Shown here: positions 35,622-43,759 of the stretch, in pieces | Position numbering within the stretch: the first letter of the stretch is position 1 | Layout: each line of letters begins with the position of its first letter | From: JBFXAF01 sp050184585 | Lineage (GTDB): Bacteria; Pseudomonadota; Alphaproteobacteria; Rhizobiales; Rhizobiaceae | NCBI GenBank assembly: GCA_050184585.1 | Contig: JBFXAF010000005.1 | Span: 186,001-250,000, forward strand | Reading direction: 5' to 3' | DNA: 64,000 nt | Translations under genes and position numbers: made by a program | Notes under the pieces: generated by a model | Told to the model about the DNA's origin: nothing | The model's input: the letters and a program-made list of their open reading frames with translations, nothing else | Databases searched by the model: none

Positions 35622-36086
35622 TCAGGCGCAGCGCGCCTGCTGCCAGAGCTTCACGTGCGGCAGGTGCGACCAGCCGAACGCGACGTCCGTATCGCCGTGA
35701 GCGCGAAGATGATCAAGGCGCGCCATCGCCTCTTCCAGCGACGGCCGATGCCCCTCGTCCACCCACCACATCACGAAATGCTGCTTCTCCATGAGTGCGA
35801 ACCACTCGGTCTTCCGCGCGTAGAAGCGCTTGTGCACGGTGTTCCATACGAAATGCTCGAGCCGCTCGGCGCTGTCCCAGACCGACAGGTTGGTGATGAC
35901 CGCCGGATCGTCGAAGGGGCGAATGTCGATGGCATTCTCGCCGCCGTCGTCGACAAGCCGCCAGACGAAACCCGCCGAGCGCTCGGCCACGCCGTTGACC
36001 AGGTCGAGATTGGCCGCGAAGTCCGCGACACGCGGATCCTCGAAGGGATATTTCAGCCTGGCGACGTTGAGCTCGGCGAGATGCAT
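35622..36086 (-). CDS. DUF3291 protein within the nuo operon
   Basis: A 154-residue soluble protein starting HLAELNVARLKYPFEDPRVADF. It contains VWDSAERLEHFVWNTVHKRFYARKTEWF and HFVMWWVDEGHRPSLEEAMARL, the DUF3291 pattern, a ferredoxin-like (dimeric alpha-beta barrel) fold. No catalytic role is known. It sits between nuoF (11 bp) and nuoG (15 bp), so it is expressed with complex I; involvement in NuoF/NuoG assembly is only a guess. The frame extending to 36794 is antisense-like read-through of nuoF. Confidence 0.82.
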   Translation of the reverse strand: MHLAELNVARLKYPFEDPRVADFAANLDLVNGVAERSAGFVWRLVDDGGENAIDIRPFDDPAVITNLSVWDSAERLEHFVWNTVHKRFYARKTEWFALMEKQHFVMWWVDEGHRPSLEEAMARLDHLRAHGDTDVAFGWSHLPHVKLWQQARCA

Positions 36087-36097
36087 GGCGGCGTCCG

Positions 36098-37402
36098 CTA
36101 CTCCGCCGCGACCATGACGGGCTCTGCCCGGTGCGCGTTGCGCGAGAACTCGTCGATGCGGCGCTCCACCTCGCCCCGGAAATGCCGCATCAGGCCCTGG
36201 ATCGGCCAGGCGGCGGCATCGCCAAGAGCGCAGATCGTGTGGCCCTCGACCTGCTTGGTGACGTCGAGCAGCATGTCGATCTCGCGCTTCTGCGCTTCGC
36301 CACGCACCAGCCGCTCCATCACGCGCCACATCCAGCCCGTGCCCTCGCGGCATGGCGTGCACTGGCCGCAGCTCTCGTGCTTGTAGAAGTAGCTGAGGCG
36401 GGCGATCGCCTTCACCACGTCGGTCGACTTGTCCATGACGATGACGGCGGCGGTGCCCAAGCCCGACTTCAGGTCGCGCAGCGCATCGAAATCCATCGGC
36501 GCGTCGATGATCTGTTCGGCCGGCACCAGCGGCACCGACGCGCCGCCGGGGATGACGCACAAGAGATTGTCCCAGCCGCCGCGAATGCCGCCGCAGTGCT
36601 TGTCGATCAGTTCCCGGAAGGGCAGCGACATCGCCTCCTCGACCGTGCACGGCGTGTTTACGTGGCCGGAGACGCAGAAGAGCTTGGTGCCGGCGTTGTT
36701 CGGGCGCCCGAAGGACATGAACCACGACGCGCCGCGGCGCAGGATGGTCGGGGCGACGGCGATCGATTCGACGTTGTTGACGGTGGTCGGGCAACCGTAG
36801 AGGCCGACATTGGCCGGGAACGGCGGCTTCAGACGCGGCTGGCCCTTCTTGCCCTCCAGGCTTTCGAGCAGCGCCGTCTCCTCGCCGCAGATATAGGCGC
36901 CGGCGCCGTGGTGGACGTAGACCTCGAAATCGTAGCCCGACGTGTTGCCCTTGCCGATGAGCTTCGCCTCATAGGCCTCGTCGATCGCCCGTTCCAGCGC
37001 CTCGCGCTCGCGAATGAACTCGCCGCGAACGTAGATGTAGGCGGCGACCGCGCCCATGGCGAAACCGGCGATCAGGCAGCCCTCGACCAGCGTGTGCGGG
37101 TCGTTGCGCAGGATGTCGCGGTCCTTGCAGGTGCCGGGCTCGGATTCGTCCGCATTGACGACGAGATAGCTCGGCCGCCCGTCGCTCTGCTTGGGCATGA
37201 ACGACCATTTCAGGCCGGTCGGGAAGCCGGCGCCGCCACGGCCGCGCAGGCCCGACGCCTTCATCTCGTTGACGATCCAGTCGCGCCCCCTGGCGATGAT
37301 GCCCGGCGTGTTGTCCCAGTGGCCGCGCCGCATCGCGCCGGCCAGCGACTTGTCGAAGCGGCCGTAGATGTTGTTGAAGATGCGGTCCTTGTCAGCGAGC
37401 AT
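36098..37402 (-). CDS. nuoF: NADH-quinone oxidoreductase subunit F
   Basis: A 434-residue flavoprotein that oxidises NADH and passes electrons from FMN to cluster N3. GLRGRGGAGFPTGLKW is the NADH-binding glycine loop, NADESEPGTCKDR the FMN-site segment, and ESCGQCTPCREGTGW plus the Cys in ICALGDAAAWP bind the 4Fe-4S cluster. The length matches the family. Confidence 0.96.
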   Translation of the reverse strand: MLADKDRIFNNIYGRFDKSLAGAMRRGHWDNTPGIIARGRDWIVNEMKASGLRGRGGAGFPTGLKWSFMPKQSDGRPSYLVVNADESEPGTCKDRDILRNDPHTLVEGCLIAGFAMGAVAAYIYVRGEFIREREALERAIDEAYEAKLIGKGNTSGYDFEVYVHHGAGAYICGEETALLESLEGKKGQPRLKPPFPANVGLYGCPTTVNNVESIAVAPTILRRGASWFMSFGRPNNAGTKLFCVSGHVNTPCTVEEAMSLPFRELIDKHCGGIRGGWDNLLCVIPGGASVPLVPAEQIIDAPMDFDALRDLKSGLGTAAVIVMDKSTDVVKAIARLSYFYKHESCGQCTPCREGTGWMWRVMERLVRGEAQKREIDMLLDVTKQVEGHTICALGDAAAWPIQGLMRHFRGEVERRIDEFSRNAHRAEPVMVAAE

Positions 37403-37405
37403 CTC

Positions 37406-37588
37406 TCACCTTTTCATCCGCGCCGCGATGGCGAACCAGATCACGACCGCGATGGCCGTGACGAAGGCCTGCTCCAACCAGGTCGGCACGGGGACGTCGT
37501 AGACGTAGACGCGGAACGCTTCGGCCAGCAGCGACATGGCGACGATGCAGATCACGCCGATCGCGATGTTCTTGAGGGTGAACGGCAT
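37406..37588 (-). CDS. Small membrane protein inserted between nuoE and nuoF
   Basis: A 60-residue ORF with two hydrophobic stretches (IAIGVICIVAMSLLAEAF and WLEQAFVTAIAVVIWFAIA) and a basic end ARMKR. Its ATG overlaps the nuoE stop by one base and nuoF starts 3 bp after its stop. Coding is supported by the tight overlaps and the membrane-like composition. The function is unknown. Confidence 0.68.
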   Translation of the reverse strand: MPFTLKNIAIGVICIVAMSLLAEAFRVYVYDVPVPTWLEQAFVTAIAVVIWFAIAARMKR

Positions 37589-38838
37589 CAGCGGGGCTCC
37601 TTCCCGAAGACACGCACATATTCGGCGACGCCACCCCTGGCGAGCGCCTTGGCCTGGTCCATCCAGCGATCACGCTCGATGCGCCCGTGGAAGCTGAGAT
37701 AGCTGTCCACCCACTCGCGCTCGGACTTCTTCCAGGCCGCGACCTGGGCGAAGGTGTAGATGCCGAGAGAATGCAAAATTCCTTCGATCTTCGGCCCGAC
37801 GCCGGAAATCAGCTTGAGATCGTCGACAGTGGCGGGTCGATCGATGCCCTTCGGGCGGTTGGGGTCGTCGAGCGAGGGCTTGGCTGGGGCACCGACGGTC
37901 TTCGCCCGAGCAAGCTCCGGCGCCTTGAAGGCCGCAGCGGGTTCCGCCTTGACCTTGGGGCCGTTGCGCTGCTTGTCAGTCTTTTCAACGGCTTCCGAAG
38001 CCTTGTTGGCGTTCGCGGCCGAGTGCCTCGGCGCGGCGACGCTGGCCGCCTTCTCGGCCGCGGGCGCGACCTTCTCCCTCGAAGGAGACTTGATCGCCGG
38101 GCTGGTCTCCGCAGCATCGGTCTTCGGCTTCGCGGCGAGGCTCGGTGCGACCGGTTGCTGGCCCACCGCCTTCGCGGCCCGGGCGGCTTCGCGCACCTCG
38201 CGGTCGCGGGTGGATTTCAGGATCGCCTTCTCGTCCGCCAGCGTCGTGAATCCGCTCGCCGGCGCGGACAGGTGTCGCCCGATCTGAGGCCCGCGTGGAA
38301 CGCTGTCACCCTTGCCGGCATCGTAGAGGTCGATGATCTCGGACAGCCGCTCCGGCGTCAGATCCTCGAAAGTGTCCTTGAAGACCATGACCATCGGCGC
38401 GTTCACGCATGCACCGAGGCACTCGACCTCTTCCCAGGAGAGCGTGCCGGAAGCGTTGGGATGGAACTGCTCGTGGTGGATCCTGGACCGGCAGACATCC
38501 ATCAGCGCCTCGGAGCCACGCAGCATGCAGGGCGTGGTGCCGCACACCTGCACATGGGCGCGCGTGCCGACGGGTTTCAGCTGGAACTGGGTGTAGAAGG
38601 TCGCCACTTCGAGCGCCCGGATGTAGGGCATGCCGAGCATGTCGGCGATATGCTCGATCGCCGCCTTGGTGACCCAGCCTTCCTGCTCCTGCGCGAGCAT
38701 GAGCAGCGGGATCACGGCCGACTGCTCGCGACCCTTGGGATACTTCCTGATCCAGGTCTTCGCCTGCGCCGCGAAAGCCCGATTGAAGGCGAAGGCGGCC
38801 GGCTGGACTTCTGCTTCTGCGAGGCGGCGGACGGACAT
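37588..38838 (-). CDS. nuoE: NADH-quinone oxidoreductase subunit E with C-terminal HhH extension
   Basis: A 416-residue protein, about 2.5 times E. coli NuoE. Residues 1-~200 are the thioredoxin-like 2Fe-2S subunit with ligands in VCGTTPCMLRG and ECLGACVNAPM. Residues ~205-335 are a low-complexity Ala/Lys/Pro/Glu-rich linker. Residues ~338-416 form a helix-hairpin-helix-like domain, DDLKLISGVGPKIEGILHSL, continuing IYTFAQVAAWKKSE. Rhizobial NuoE proteins share such a tail; its role is unknown. The ATG at 38838 begins SVRRLAEAEV and overlaps the nuoD stop. Confidence 0.93.
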   Translation of the reverse strand: MSVRRLAEAEVQPAAFAFNRAFAAQAKTWIRKYPKGREQSAVIPLLMLAQEQEGWVTKAAIEHIADMLGMPYIRALEVATFYTQFQLKPVGTRAHVQVCGTTPCMLRGSEALMDVCRSRIHHEQFHPNASGTLSWEEVECLGACVNAPMVMVFKDTFEDLTPERLSEIIDLYDAGKGDSVPRGPQIGRHLSAPASGFTTLADEKAILKSTRDREVREAARAAKAVGQQPVAPSLAAKPKTDAAETSPAIKSPSREKVAPAAEKAASVAAPRHSAANANKASEAVEKTDKQRNGPKVKAEPAAAFKAPELARAKTVGAPAKPSLDDPNRPKGIDRPATVDDLKLISGVGPKIEGILHSLGIYTFAQVAAWKKSEREWVDSYLSFHGRIERDRWMDQAKALARGGVAEYVRVFGKEPR

Positions 38839-40028
38839 CAGCGATCGACCTCTCCGAACACGATGTCGAGACTTCCAAGCACCGCCGACACGTCGGCAAG
38901 CATGTGGCCACGGCACAAGAAGTCCATGGCCTGCAGATGCGCAAAGCCCGGCGCCCTGAGCTTGCAGCGATAGGGCTTGTTGGAACCATCGGAGACCAGA
39001 TAGACGCCGAACTCGCCCTTCGGGGCCTCGACCGCGGCATAGACTTCGCCGGCCGGCACGCGATAACCCTCGGTGTAGAGCTTGAAGTGGTGGATCAGCG
39101 CCTCCATCGAGCGCTTCATCGCGGCCCGCTTCGGCGGTACGACCTTGCCATCCATGTTGGAGACCGGCCCGGTGCGCTCGGTGGAGAGCAGCCGGTCGAC
39201 GCACTGGCGCATGATCTTTGCCGACTGCCGCATCTCCTCCATGCGGATGAGATAGCGGTCGTAGCAGTCGCCGTTCTTGCCGATCGGAATGTCGAACTCC
39301 ATCTCGGGGTAACACTCGTAGGGCTGGCTCTTGCGCAGGTCCCACGCCGCGCCCGATCCGCGCACCATGACGCCGGAAAAGCCCCAGGCCCAGGCATCGT
39401 CAAGTGACACCACGCCGATGTCGACGTTGCGCTGCTTGAAGATGCGGTTGCCGGTCAGGAGATCGTCCAGCTTGGAGACGGTATCGAGGAACGGATCGAT
39501 CCACTTGCCGATGTCCTCGACCAGACGGTCGGAGGTGTCCTGGTGCACGCCGCCAGGCCGGAAGTAGGCAGCGTGCATGCGCGCGCCCGACGCCCGCTCG
39601 TAGAACACCATCAGCTTCTCGCGCTCCTCGAAACCCCAGAGCGGCGGGGTGAGAGCGCCGACGTCCATCGCCTGCGTGGTGACGTTGAGAAGATGCGACA
39701 AGATCCGGCCGATCTCGGAGAACAACACACGGATCACCTGTCCGCGCTTCGGCACATCGATGTCGAGCAGCCGCTCGACAGCCAGGGCGAAGGCGTGTTC
39801 CTGATTCATCGGCGCGACGTAGTCGAGCCTGTCGAAATAGGGGACGGCCTGAAGATAGGTCTTCGCCTCGATCAGCTTCTCGGTGCCGCGGTGGAGCAAT
39901 CCGATGTGGGGATCGACGCGGTCGACCACCTCACCGTCGAGCTCGAGCACGAGACGCAGCACGCCATGTGCGGCCGGATGCTGCGGGCCGAAATTGATGT
40001 TGAAGCTGCGGACATTGGTTTCAGGCAT
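38838..40028 (-). CDS. nuoD: NADH-quinone oxidoreductase subunit D
   Basis: A 396-residue 49-kDa-type subunit that forms the quinone cavity with NuoB. It starts NVRSFNINFGPQHPAAHGVL (quinone His loop). DPHIGLLHRGTEKLIE, YLQAVPYFDRLDYVAPMNQE and the C-terminal DIVFGEVDR are diagnostic. The hydrogenase-type Ni ligands are absent, as in all complex I members. A standalone NuoD, not a NuoCD fusion. Confidence 0.96.
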   Translation of the reverse strand: MPETNVRSFNINFGPQHPAAHGVLRLVLELDGEVVDRVDPHIGLLHRGTEKLIEAKTYLQAVPYFDRLDYVAPMNQEHAFALAVERLLDIDVPKRGQVIRVLFSEIGRILSHLLNVTTQAMDVGALTPPLWGFEEREKLMVFYERASGARMHAAYFRPGGVHQDTSDRLVEDIGKWIDPFLDTVSKLDDLLTGNRIFKQRNVDIGVVSLDDAWAWGFSGVMVRGSGAAWDLRKSQPYECYPEMEFDIPIGKNGDCYDRYLIRMEEMRQSAKIMRQCVDRLLSTERTGPVSNMDGKVVPPKRAAMKRSMEALIHHFKLYTEGYRVPAGEVYAAVEAPKGEFGVYLVSDGSNKPYRCKLRAPGFAHLQAMDFLCRGHMLADVSAVLGSLDIVFGEVDR

Positions 40029-40043
40029 GGGACGCGCCAGCGC

Positions 40044-40238
40044 TCAGTCGTTGAAATAGTCGAACACGAAGCCCTCGCCAAAGACCCAATAGGCCGCCGC
40101 CGCGACGATGATCAGGGCGGCAATCTTCGCGAGCGTCTGCCCCTGTCCCTTGAACCGGTCGGATACCTTCGAGAGCAGGAACATGACAATCGCGAGCAAA
40201 AGCAGGACGATGACAACCGCCGCTATCAGCCGTCCCAT
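40044..40238 (-). CDS. Small membrane protein inserted between nuoC and nuoD
   Basis: A 64-residue ORF with two hydrophobic helices (LIAAVVIVLLLLAIVMFLL and LAKIAALIIVAAAAYWVFG) joined by the basic SKVSDRFKGQGQ. The ATG at 40238 is chosen; a GTG six bases earlier is possible. It is spaced 15 bp from nuoC and nuoD on each side. The function is unknown; like the other two small ORFs it would be made together with complex I. Confidence 0.66.
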   Translation of the reverse strand: MGRLIAAVVIVLLLLAIVMFLLSKVSDRFKGQGQTLAKIAALIIVAAAAYWVFGEGFVFDYFND

Positions 40239-40253
40239 GACCACCCGCCGCCC

Positions 40254-40853
40254 TCATTTCGCCTTCTCGTCGCCTGGAAGCACATAGTCGGTGCCCTCCC
40301 AAGGCGACAGGAAGTCGAAGTTGCGGAATTCCTGCTTCAACTCCACCGGCTCGTAGACGACGCGCTTGGCCTCGTCGTCATAACGCACCTCGACGAAGCC
40401 CGTAAGTGGGAAGTCCTTGCGCAGCGGATGGCCCTCGAAACCATAGTCGGTGAGCAGCCGTCTCAGGTCGGGATGGCCGGAAAACAGGATGCCGTAGAGA
40501 TCGTAGGCCTCGCGCTCGAACCAGTCGGCGCCCGGATAGACGGAGGTGACCGATTCGACCGGCGTCCATTCGTCGGCCTCGACCTTGACGCGGATGCGCT
40601 GGTTCTGGCGCGGCGACAGAAGGTGATAGACGACGTCGAATCGCTTCTCGCGCGCAGGATAGTCGACGCCCGCGATATCGATGATCGACACGAACTGGCA
40701 CTGTACGTCGCGCTTCAGGAAGGACAGGACCGCGACGATCTCGCCCGCCGGCACGCTGATCGTCAGGTCGCCAAAGGCGACGACCGCCTTTTCCAGCTTC
40801 TGGCCGAGCTTTTCGCCGAGATAGGCCGCCAGGTCGTTCAAGGCTTCGCTCAT
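40254..40853 (-). CDS. nuoC: NADH-quinone oxidoreductase subunit C
   Basis: A 199-residue 30-kDa-type subunit. The family signature is complete: ADWFEREAYDLYGILFSGHP followed by DLRRLLTDYGFEGHPLRKDFPL. The C-terminal ~50 residues (PVELKQEFRNFDFLSPWEG) are typical of Alphaproteobacteria and mitochondria. The ATG at 40853 starts SEALNDLAAYLGEKLG, and nuoB ends four bases before. Confidence 0.95.
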   Translation of the reverse strand: MSEALNDLAAYLGEKLGQKLEKAVVAFGDLTISVPAGEIVAVLSFLKRDVQCQFVSIIDIAGVDYPAREKRFDVVYHLLSPRQNQRIRVKVEADEWTPVESVTSVYPGADWFEREAYDLYGILFSGHPDLRRLLTDYGFEGHPLRKDFPLTGFVEVRYDDEAKRVVYEPVELKQEFRNFDFLSPWEGTDYVLPGDEKAK

Positions 40854-40857
40854 AGCC

Positions 40858-41433
40858 TCACCGTTCGATCGTGCCCGTGCGCCGGATCTTCTTCTGGAGC
40901 AGAAGGAAGCCGTAGAGCAGCGCTTCCGCCGTCGGCGGGCACCCCGGCACGTAGATGTCCACCGGAACGACTCGGTCGCAACCCCGCACCACCGAATAGG
41001 AGTAGTGGTAGTAGCCGCCGCCATTGGCGCACGATCCCATCGAGATGACGTAGCGCGGCTCCGGCATCTGGTCATAGACCTTGCGCAGCGCCGGCGCCAT
41101 CTTGTTGGTCAGCGTGCCGGCGACAATCATGACATCGGACTGGCGGGGCGAGGCGCGCGGCGCGATGCCAAACCGCTCCGCGTCGTAGCGTGGCATCGAC
41201 ATGTGCATCATCTCGACGGCGCAGCAGGCGAGACCGAAGGTCATCCACATCAGCGAGCCCGTGCGGGCCCAGGTGATCAGCGCCTCGGTCGAGGTGACGA
41301 CGAAGCCCTTGTCTGCGAGTTCCGCGTTGATGTCGCCGAAGAAGCGGTCATCCGCGCCGACCGGCTTGCCGGTGGCGGGGTCGAGCACGCCCCTAGGACG
41401 TGGCGCGACCAGGGTCTTTTCGCTCAGTCCCAC
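40858..41433 (-). CDS. nuoB: NADH-quinone oxidoreductase subunit B
   Basis: A 191-residue subunit holding the last 4Fe-4S cluster (N2) before quinone. The tandem Cys is in FGLACCAVEMMHMSMPRYD; the other ligands are in SMGSCANGGGYY and VPGCPPTAEALLYG. The start is a GTG at 41433, reading VGLSEKTLVAPRP, which overlaps the nuoA end by 10 bp; a longer frame into nuoA is unsupported. Confidence 0.95.
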   Translation of the reverse strand: MGLSEKTLVAPRPRGVLDPATGKPVGADDRFFGDINAELADKGFVVTSTEALITWARTGSLMWMTFGLACCAVEMMHMSMPRYDAERFGIAPRASPRQSDVMIVAGTLTNKMAPALRKVYDQMPEPRYVISMGSCANGGGYYHYSYSVVRGCDRVVPVDIYVPGCPPTAEALLYGFLLLQKKIRRTGTIER

Positions 41434-41789
41434 TCCAGCGCCCCCTTCTTCCACTCGTAGATGAATCCGATGGTGAGCACGCCGAGAAACGCCATCATCG
41501 ACCAGAAACCAAGCCAGCCTATCGCGCCGAAGGACACGGCCCATGGGAAGAGAAAGGCCACTTCGAGGTCGAAGATAATGAAGAGGATCGACACCAGGTA
41601 GAATCGCACATCGAACTTCATGCGCGCGTCGTCGAATGCATTGAAGCCGCATTCGTAAGCGGAGAGCTTCTCCGGGTCCGGATTGCGATAGGCGACGACG
41701 AAGGGGGCCGCGACAAGCGCCAGTCCGACAACCAGCGCCACCCCGATGAAGATGACCACCGGCATATAGGACGCGAGAAGTCCGTTCAT
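41424..41789 (-). CDS. nuoA: NADH-quinone oxidoreductase subunit A
   Basis: A 121-residue three-helix subunit, first gene of the operon. It has the conserved AYECGFNAFDDARMKFDVRFYLVSILFIIFDLE pattern (given here in abbreviated recognition: ECGF, FDVRFY, FDLE) and ends GALEWD. The preceding AAGTGAG acts as ribosome site. The whole nuoA-N operon plus birA and rnj reads from here. Confidence 0.95.
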   Translation of the reverse strand: MNGLLASYMPVVIFIGVALVVGLALVAAPFVVAYRNPDPEKLSAYECGFNAFDDARMKFDVRFYLVSILFIIFDLEVAFLFPWAVSFGAIGWLGFWSMMAFLGVLTIGFIYEWKKGALEWD

Positions 41790-41821
41790 TGGCTCACTTT
41801 CGGTTGGCTCGGACCGCCGAC

Positions 41822-41827
41822 ATCATA
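41822..41827 (-). promoter_or_regulatory. Possible -10 box of the nuo operon
   Basis: On the minus strand TATGAT lies 33 bp before the nuoA ATG, close to the consensus TATAAT. The matching -35 region is GC-rich and not recognisable, so this is a weak call. The 216-bp gap between nuoA and tRNA-Asp is otherwise featureless. Confidence 0.3.
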
Positions 41828-42005
41828 GCACCCCGGCCCGCCGCCGCGACCAATCTGATCCCCGCCTGGCAAGCGGCGCAGGGGCATGCTGCAATGCGGC
41901 GAGGGTTAGCGCGTCGGCCGGCGGGACGCAAGCCGTTCCGTCGCCGCATCCGGGCGTTCAACATACCGCCCAAGGCGCCAAACCAACAGATTCTCTTGGA
42001 GAAAA

Positions 42006-42082
42006 TGGCGCGAGTGACGGGGCTCGAACCCGCGACCTCCGGCGTGACAGGCCGGCACTCTAACCGACTGAGCTACACCCGC
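42006..42082 (-). tRNA. tRNA-Asp (anticodon GTC)
   Basis: A 77-nt minus-strand tRNA. The acceptor stem GCGGGTG/CACTCGC is followed by G and encoded CCA. The D-stem begins GCTC. The anticodon stem CCGGC/GCCGG encloses CTGTCAC, giving GTC, and the T-loop is TTCGAGC. Confidence 0.95.
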
Positions 42083-42119
42083 GCATGCTGCCGGCCACCG
42101 ACCGGCAACTTCGGCCGGT

Positions 42120-42148
42120 GGATTAAGGGCTTCGACCAAGGGTGTCAA
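42120..42148 (-). promoter_or_regulatory. Promoter of tRNA-Asp
   Basis: On the minus strand TTGACA (42148-42143) and TAATCC (42125-42120) are spaced by 17 bp, and the tRNA starts 37 bases further on. The -35 box is a perfect consensus. Confidence 0.65.
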
Positions 42149-42193
42149 GCGCCGGCAGACGGCCTGGATCGAAGCCGAGATGCGGGTTTTTTC

Positions 42194-42222
42194 TTGCGGC
42201 CCGGGACCGAAGTGCCTAAAGG
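42194..42222 (+). promoter_or_regulatory. Possible promoter of tRNA-Val
   Basis: TTGCGG at 42194-42199 and TAAAGG at 42217-42222 are 17 bp apart, and the tRNA starts 15 bases downstream. Both boxes are only partial matches. Confidence 0.4.
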
Positions 42223-42236
42223 TCGCCGCCCGGAAA

Positions 42237-42312
<76 letters not shown>

Positions 42313-42604
42313 TTTTCCATATCTCACGGCAGTTCGCTTCGCTCACGCCTCCGATCAGGCGGCCGAAAGGCCGGGCCGCCGTCGCGGCCTTGTTCCGGTT
42401 CGAGGATTCTCCTCTCACCTCCACCATTCAATGCTCTGATTTTGCGCCGCTTTTGCTCCGTGCTGTCCGCTCACGCCATCGTGTGGAACGGTCCTGCAGG
42501 CTGATCGCGCGGCGCAGGAAGCAGAAGATCGGGCCGGTAGAGCGCAATCGTAGCCGCTCTGGTGGCCGTCCGCGAACCGCCAGGCTCGCGAGCCCCTGCC
42601 GGAT

Positions 42605-43756
42605 CTATGCGTTTCCGCGGGCGAGGATGGTATTGGCGATCGCCAGCTTGAGAATGTCGTTCGTGCCCTCGCCCACCACATAGAGCGGCGCTTCGCGGAA
42701 AAATCGCTCTACGGCGATGCCTCGGATGTAGCCGGATCCCCCGTGGATTCGCAGCGCATCGGCGGTGATGCCGAGCGCGGCCTCGCTCGCCGCAAGCTTG
42801 GCCATGGCCACCAGCGGCGTGCGCCCGCCCGCCGCAAGCGCCTGCGCCGCCGAGCGCGTGAGTGCCCGTGCTGCCTCCAGCGACGTCGCCATGTCCGCCA
42901 AACGCAGTTGCACCGCCTGATGCTCGGCGATCAAGACTCCGAACGTGCGGCGCTCGCCCGCGAAGGAAACCGCCTCGTCCAATGCGGCGGCGGCCAGACC
43001 CACCGCGCTGGAAGCGATGGTCAGGCGGCCGAGCTCCAGCCCGTCCATGAGTTGACCAAGCCCCCTGCCTTCGACCCCGCCAAGCACGGCATCGGCACCC
43101 AAGGCGGCGTCCGAGAACCGCACCTCGCAAGTATCGACACTACCGAAGGCCATCTTGTCGAACGACTCGCCGGTTTCGACGCCGATGGTCATTCCGGTTT
43201 CCACCAGCATCAGGCTCATCCCCCGCTTCGGGGGATTGGCCGTCCTGTCCGTCTTCGCAAGCACGAGGAGGAGATTGGAGCGCTTGCCATTGCTGATGTA
43301 GGTCTTCGCACCGTTGAGCACGTATCCGCCGTCTGCCGCCCTTTCGGCGGTGGTGCGGATCGCCTGAAGGTCCGACCCCGCATGCGCCTCCGTCAAAAGG
43401 ATGGCGGCCCTCAGATCGCCATGAACCATGCGCGGCAGGATCGCATTCTTCTGCTCGTCGGTTCCATGCCGGCTTATCGTGTAGGCAACGGTGCTGTGAC
43501 TGGTCAGATGCGAGGCGAACGACGTCCAGCCCCGTGCGATCGTCTCCATGAGCTCCGAGAAGACCGGCAGCGGCAGTTCCAGCCCGCCATACTCGGCCGG
43601 GACGACGAGCCCGAAGAGGCCCATTTCGCGCGCGGTCGCGATCAGGTCGTCCGGATAACGCTCCTCGCGTTCATAGGCGGCGGCTTTCGGCGCAACGTCG
43701 GTCGCAACGAACCGCCTGACGGCATCGAGCATCGCCTCGACTTCCTGGTCCGCCAT
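42605..43756 (-). CDS. Acyl-CoA dehydrogenase 1 (end of liv operon)
   Basis: A 383-residue FAD enzyme that makes a 2,3-double bond in an acyl-CoA. It has the FAD/acyl motifs ILLTEAHAGSDLQAIRTTAE and YVLNGAKTYISNG, and the C-terminal YVVGEGTNDILKLAIANTIL, where Glu in VGEGTND is the catalytic base position. The acyl substrate is unknown. It is the last gene of the transcript livH-M-G-F-binding protein-lyase-MaoC-M20-this gene, three bases after the M20 gene. Confidence 0.88.
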   Translation of the reverse strand: MADQEVEAMLDAVRRFVATDVAPKAAAYEREERYPDDLIATAREMGLFGLVVPAEYGGLELPLPVFSELMETIARGWTSFASHLTSHSTVAYTISRHGTDEQKNAILPRMVHGDLRAAILLTEAHAGSDLQAIRTTAERAADGGYVLNGAKTYISNGKRSNLLLVLAKTDRTANPPKRGMSLMLVETGMTIGVETGESFDKMAFGSVDTCEVRFSDAALGADAVLGGVEGRGLGQLMDGLELGRLTIASSAVGLAAAALDEAVSFAGERRTFGVLIAEHQAVQLRLADMATSLEAARALTRSAAQALAAGGRTPLVAMAKLAASEAALGITADALRIHGGSGYIRGIAVERFFREAPLYVVGEGTNDILKLAIANTILARGNA

Positions 43757-43759
43757 GAT

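Noticed and set aside
42128..42177. Inverted repeat GGCTTCGA / TCGAAGCC between tRNA-Asp and tRNA-Val as an integration or attachment site
   Set aside because: Eight-base arms 34 bp apart, no integrase gene, and no repeated tRNA 3' end nearby; part of it is the tRNA-Asp promoter spacer.
42351..42373. GC-rich hairpin (ggcggcc and ggccgcc) as a terminator for tRNA-Val
   Set aside because: It has an internal GGCC that allows several pairings and no T-run follows, so a terminator call is not supported.
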